In this document: piece by piece, positions 13,231 to 15,750 of the stretch
Position numbering within the stretch: position 1 is the first letter of the stretch
Layout of the letters: the number at the start of each line of letters is the position of its first letter
Notes under the pieces: generated by a model
What the model was told of the DNA's origin: nothing
Seen by the model: only the letters and a program-made list of their open reading frames with translations
The model's database searches: none
Assembly (NCBI GenBank): GCA_903893335.1
Contig: CAITLX010000609.1
Location: 1-15,750, forward strand
Direction of reading: 5' to 3'
From: an uncultured delta proteobacterium
Lineage (GTDB): Bacteria > Myxococcota_A > Polyangia > Polyangiales > Polyangiaceae
DNA length: 15,750 bases
Made by a program: the position numbers and the translations under genes

Positions 13231-14466
13231 GTGAAGAGCTGCCCGAGCTGCCGTCGCCTGTTCGCGGCCGATGCCGGCTTCTGCCCGCACGACGGCGGCT
13301 CGCTGCTCGGCGTCGACGAGGTGCCCGTGCCGCCGGACGCGGCCGACCCGCGCGTCGGCTCGACGCTGTGCGGCCGCTGGCACATTCGCCGCATCGTCGC
13401 CGACGGCGGCATGGGGCGCGTCTACGAGGCGCTCGACCTCGCGCAGCCCGAGCGCGTCGCCATCAAGGTGCTCCACCCCGACATCGCCCGCGACGACGTC
13501 GCCGTCGAGCGCTTCCGCCGCGAGTTCGAGGTCTCCAAGCTCGTGCCCCACGCGCACATCGTCGAGGTGAAGGACTTCTGCGACACGGGCGACGGCAGCT
13601 CGGCGCTCGTCATGGAGTTCCTCGACGGCGAGGAGCTTCGCACGCTGCTCAAGCGCGAGCGGCACGTGTCGCCCGCGCGGCTCGTGCGCATGCTCGCGCA
13701 GGCCACGCAGGGGCTCGACGAGGCGCACCGCCAGAAGCTCGTGCACCGCGATCTCAAGCCCGACAACCTGTTCCTGTGCGGCACGCACGACGGTGACGTC
13801 GTGAAGGTGCTCGACTTCGGGTCGGTGAAGGACAAGTCGCAGGCGGCCAAGAAGCTGACCATGCTCGGCACGACGATCGGCTCGCCGTTCTACATGTCGC
13901 CCGAGCAGGCGCAGGGGCTCGAGACGCTCGACGCGCGCGCCGACGTCTGGTCGCTCGCGGCCATCGCGTACGAGTGCCTCACCGGCACGGTGCCCTTCGT
14001 CGGCAAGAACGGCCCGAGCATCCTCCTCGCCATCCTCACCGAGGACCCGGTGCCCCCCACCGAGAAGGGGCGCGGCGGGCCCGTGCCGATCGCGCCCGCC
14101 GTCGACGACGTCATCGAGAGCGCGCTCGCGAAGAACCCGGCGCTGCGCCCGCCCACCGCCGGCGCGCTCGCCGACGCGTTCGGGCACGCGTACGGCCTCG
14201 AGGGCACGCACCTCGACTGGGCGTGGGTCCCCGAGGGGGAGCTCGCGCGGCGCATCGAGAAGGCGATGGCGGCGATGCCCCCCGCGCAGGCGCGCTTCGA
14301 CGCCTCGCGCATGGACGCCGCCTTCGCCGACGCGCCGACGTCCTCCGACGACCGCGCGATGGGCCTGCCGAGCGCGACGCCGCGCTGGGTCCTGCCCGCC
14401 GTCGTCGCCGCGGTGGTCGCCCTCGTCGTCGCCGTCGTGGCGACGGTCGTCGCGCGCGCACATTGA
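13231..14466 (+). CDS. Zinc-ribbon Ser/Thr protein kinase with C-terminal membrane anchor
   Basis: The product has 411 residues from a GTG start. An N-terminal zinc-ribbon-like segment has Cys4, Cys7 and Cys18 in CPSC...CPHDG, a common prefix of myxobacterial kinases. The Hanks-type kinase domain spans about 50-320: glycine loop DGGMGRVYEA (58-67, with Ala57 where the first loop Gly is usual), VAIK with Lys79, catalytic HRDLKPDN (172-179), DFG (195-197) and MSPEQ (222-226). All catalytic residues are present, so it should be active. Residues about 387-408 form one transmembrane helix at the extreme C-terminus with only a few residues beyond it, so the kinase faces the cytoplasm and has no extracellular sensor. 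It probably phosphorylates cytoplasmic partners in signalling; the adjacent coiled-coil zinc-ribbon protein is a candidate partner by position only. Confidence 0.94.
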   Translation: MKSCPSCRRLFAADAGFCPHDGGSLLGVDEVPVPPDAADPRVGSTLCGRWHIRRIVADGGMGRVYEALDLAQPERVAIKVLHPDIARDDVAVERFRREFEVSKLVPHAHIVEVKDFCDTGDGSSALVMEFLDGEELRTLLKRERHVSPARLVRMLAQATQGLDEAHRQKLVHRDLKPDNLFLCGTHDGDVVKVLDFGSVKDKSQAAKKLTMLGTTIGSPFYMSPEQAQGLETLDARADVWSLAAIAYECLTGTVPFVGKNGPSILLAILTEDPVPPTEKGRGGPVPIAPAVDDVIESALAKNPALRPPTAGALADAFGHAYGLEGTHLDWAWVPEGELARRIEKAMAAMPPAQARFDASRMDAAFADAPTSSDDRAMGLPSATPRWVLPAVVAAVVALVVAVVATVVARAH

Positions 14467-14470
14467 CCGA

Positions 14471-14524
14471 CCCTCGCCCGCGCGCGGCGCGCACCGAGCG
14501 CGCTTCGCCTGCTCGTGGCGAGGG
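14471..14524 (+). repeat. Widely spaced inverted repeat between kinase and lipoprotein genes
   Basis: CCCTCGCC (14471-14478) is exactly complementary in reverse to GGCGAGGG (14517-14524), with 38 GC-rich bases between them that can pair further. It starts just after the kinase stop and ends before GGTAACTT. It may be a terminator without a U-tract or an operator; chance is quite possible at this GC content. Confidence 0.25.
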
Positions 14525-14536
14525 CAGGGGGCGCGT

Positions 14537-14544
14537 GGTAACTT
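14537..14544 (+). promoter_or_regulatory. Candidate -10 element GGTAACTT
   Basis: GGTAACTT ends eight bases before ATG 14553. Transcription started 6-8 bases downstream would begin at or next to the ATG, giving a leaderless mRNA. Confidence 0.42.
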
Positions 14545-14552
14545 CGGGCGTC

Positions 14553-15050
14553 ATGCAGCCAGCGTCGAAGCTCGTCGCGTACCTCGTCGTCGCCTTGTCC
14601 GCCGCCGCCCTCGCGTGCGGCAAGACCAGCGAGGCAGCCCCGGCCGCCGAGCGTGCCACCCCTGTCGCCGCCGCTCCGGCGCCCGCCGTCGAGCTCGTCG
14701 AGACGCCCAACTACGTCGCGCGCATCGTCGTCGCCGGGGCCTGCAAGAAGGGCGAGGCGTGCGTCGCTCAGGTCGTCATCGAGGCGAAGGGCGACTACCA
14801 CGTCAACGACAAGTACCCGTACAAGTTCAAGCCCGACGAGCCCGCGTCCGAGGGCGTGAAGTACGACAAGGCGCTCGTGACGCGCGACGACGCGAAGATC
14901 GAGGCCAAGCGCGCCACCCTGCCGCTCGCGTTCAAGTCCGAGCGCTCGGGCGAGGTGACCGTCGGCGGCCAGCTCTCGCTGAGCGTCTGCTCCGAGGCCA
15001 ACTGCCTCATGGACAAGGTCGCGCTCGACGCGAAGGTCAAGGTTCAGTAG
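14553..15050 (+). CDS. Lipoprotein with DsbD N-terminal-like domain
   Basis: The product has 165 residues. The signal peptide ends at AALAC (Cys22), followed by an Ala/Pro-rich linker (about 25-48) and a small beta-rich domain. The segment DYHVNDKYPYKFKP and the C-terminal VCSEANC (two Cys five apart) followed by alternating hydrophobic residues resemble the immunoglobulin-like alpha domain of DsbD, where such a Cys pair passes electrons to periplasmic thiol proteins. A thiol-redox role is therefore possible but not proven; the match is by pattern. The stop is TAG at 15048-15050, and the same frame keeps strong coding character for 33 more codons, ending in a TGA that overlaps the PrkA-like start. 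Confidence 0.72.
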   Translation: MQPASKLVAYLVVALSAAALACGKTSEAAPAAERATPVAAAPAPAVELVETPNYVARIVVAGACKKGEACVAQVVIEAKGDYHVNDKYPYKFKPDEPASEGVKYDKALVTRDDAKIEAKRATLPLAFKSERSGEVTVGGQLSLSVCSEANCLMDKVALDAKVKVQ

Positions 15051-15152
15051 CGGGCGGCGCTCGAGGCGAGGCCGAGCCCCGTCGGCGCGCTCGCGCCCGA
15101 GCCCGAGGCCACGGTCGAGCAGCGCGCCGTCACGGAAGACGAGGCCCCGTGA
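15051..15152 (+). other. In-frame coding-like extension after the lipoprotein amber stop
   Basis: After TAG 15048-15050 the same frame runs for 33 sense codons to TGA 15150-15152. Thirty-two of the 33 codons end in G or C, with far more A/T third positions in at least one alternative frame. The translation is Pro/Glu-rich and ends VTEDEAP. There is no ATG, GTG, TTG or CTG in frame to start it independently. It may be a former C-terminal tail cut off by a stop mutation, a read-through extension or a base error. Its TGA overlaps the next GTG start as GTGA. Confidence 0.4.
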
Positions 15153-15750
15153 ACGCAGGCAAGCCGCTCGAACATCTCGCCCAGGTCGCGTCCCTGGTCG
15201 AGGCGCGCTTCCGCGAGGGGCGGCGGGTGCTCTCGTTCCAGGAGTACCTCGAGCTGTTCGCCGGCAAGCCCGAGCGCTACGGGCGCGACGCGTCGCGCTA
15301 CCTCTGCGATCTGTTCGACCACTACGGCACGACCGAGATCGCGCGCCCGTGGGGGACCTCCACGCGCTACCGCCTGTTCGACCTGCCCTGGGAGAGCCCG
15401 TCGGGGCGACGCGACGCGCTCGTCGGGCAGGAGGAGGTGCAGGGCGAGGTCTACCGCGTCCTCTGCAACTTCGTGCGCGAGGGGCGCCCCAACCGCCTCA
15501 TGCTCCTGTGCGGGCCGAACGGCTCGTCCAAGTCGACGGTCGCGGCGTGCATCATGCGCGCGCTCGAGCACTACTCGACGACCGACGAGGGGGCGCTCTA
15601 CCGCTTCCACTGGATCTTCCCCGACCAGCGGGCGCTGCGCGGGGCCATCGGCTTCGGCGGCGGCGACGCTCCCGCTGCCAAGGGGGGCGCGAGCTACGCG
15701 CACCTGCCCGAGGACGCGGTCGACGCGCGGCTCTTCCTCGAGGTGCGTGA
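15149..15750 (+). CDS. PrkA/YeaG-like AAA ATPase (putative serine protein kinase), N-terminal part
   Basis: The gene starts at GTG 15149 and leaves the window in frame, with 200 complete codons visible. Residues 28-36 (LSFQEYLEL) and 48-60 (ASRYLCDLFDHYG) match the N-terminal layout of PrkA-family proteins, which also begin with an SFxEYL-type helix. LVGQEEV (91-97) precedes the AAA core, and the Walker A loop is GPNGSSKST (122-130). HWIFPD follows at 154-159. PrkA/YeaG proteins are about 640 residues long, bind ATP through this loop and are linked to stress and starvation responses and, in sporulating bacteria, to development. They often sit with YeaH/DUF444 and SpoVR genes, which may lie beyond the right edge. 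The GTG overlaps a TGA (GTGA) closing the frame of the preceding lipoprotein extension, suggesting coupling. No ribosome binding site is strong. A divergent clade is likely. Confidence 0.82.
   Translation, partial: MNAGKPLEHLAQVASLVEARFREGRRVLSFQEYLELFAGKPERYGRDASRYLCDLFDHYGTTEIARPWGTSTRYRLFDLPWESPSGRRDALVGQEEVQGEVYRVLCNFVREGRPNRLMLLCGPNGSSKSTVAACIMRALEHYSTTDEGALYRFHWIFPDQRALRGAIGFGGGDAPAAKGGASYAHLPEDAVDARLFLEVR

Noticed and set aside
12255..13412. Minus-strand open frame across the tandem repeat and the zinc-ribbon gene
   Set aside because: Most of it is antisense to the coiled-coil zinc-ribbon gene; its repetitive part only mirrors the 12311-12410 DNA repeat.

Overview
The window reads as chromosomal DNA from a high-GC deltaproteobacterium, most likely a myxobacterium of the Polyangiales type. 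The evidence is a near-uniform G or C in third codon positions, many lipoproteins with Asp/Ala/Gly-rich linkers after the lipidation cysteine, Cys-rich and FG-GAP surface proteins, a zinc-ribbon Ser/Thr kinase with a C-terminal membrane anchor, and a divergent PrkA-type ATPase. This assignment is inference; there is no rRNA or marker gene here. I see no CRISPR array, transposase, integrase or phage gene.

Layout. Positions 2-325 hold the end of a secreted protein with a pre-peptidase C-terminal (PPC)-like domain. On the minus strand, 2722 to 342 is a two-gene operon with a 4-base ATGA overlap: a seven-repeat FG-GAP propeller lipoprotein followed by a von Willebrand A lipoprotein. A minus-strand EreA/ChaN/TraB-like lipoprotein (2790-3725) is divergent from a plus-strand SMP-30-like lipoprotein (3826-4806). 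Next come a membrane-anchored methyltransferase of the cyclopropane-synthase fold (5069-6532) that looks closest to fungal sphingolipid C9-methyltransferases, then an 822-residue Cys-rich, FG-GAP lipoprotein (6602-9070).

A minus-strand extended SDR protein with a degenerate active site (9107-10234) is divergent from two tandem secreted SUMF1/FGE-fold paralogues (10285-11091 and about 11194-12078). They share 14 aligned cysteines but lack one of the two FGE catalytic cysteines. A tRNA with anticodon CAT follows (12184-12257); its acceptor stem suggests isoleucine tRNA-Ile2. After a degenerate tandem repeat comes a probable operon of a coiled-coil C4 zinc-ribbon protein (12435-13196) and a zinc-ribbon Ser/Thr kinase (13231-14466). 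A small lipoprotein with a DsbD N-terminal-like pattern (14553-15050) is followed by a PrkA/YeaG-like AAA protein that begins at GTG 15149 and runs off the window.

Most of the proteins are exported, so the region is largely a collection of envelope and surface genes rather than one obvious pathway. Two patterns cut across the genes. A TAnnnT element, often preceded by GG, ends only 8-12 bases before several start codons, suggesting leaderless or nearly leaderless mRNAs. The 98-base gap before the PrkA-like gene has strong coding character in the frame of the preceding lipoprotein, separated from it by one amber codon.
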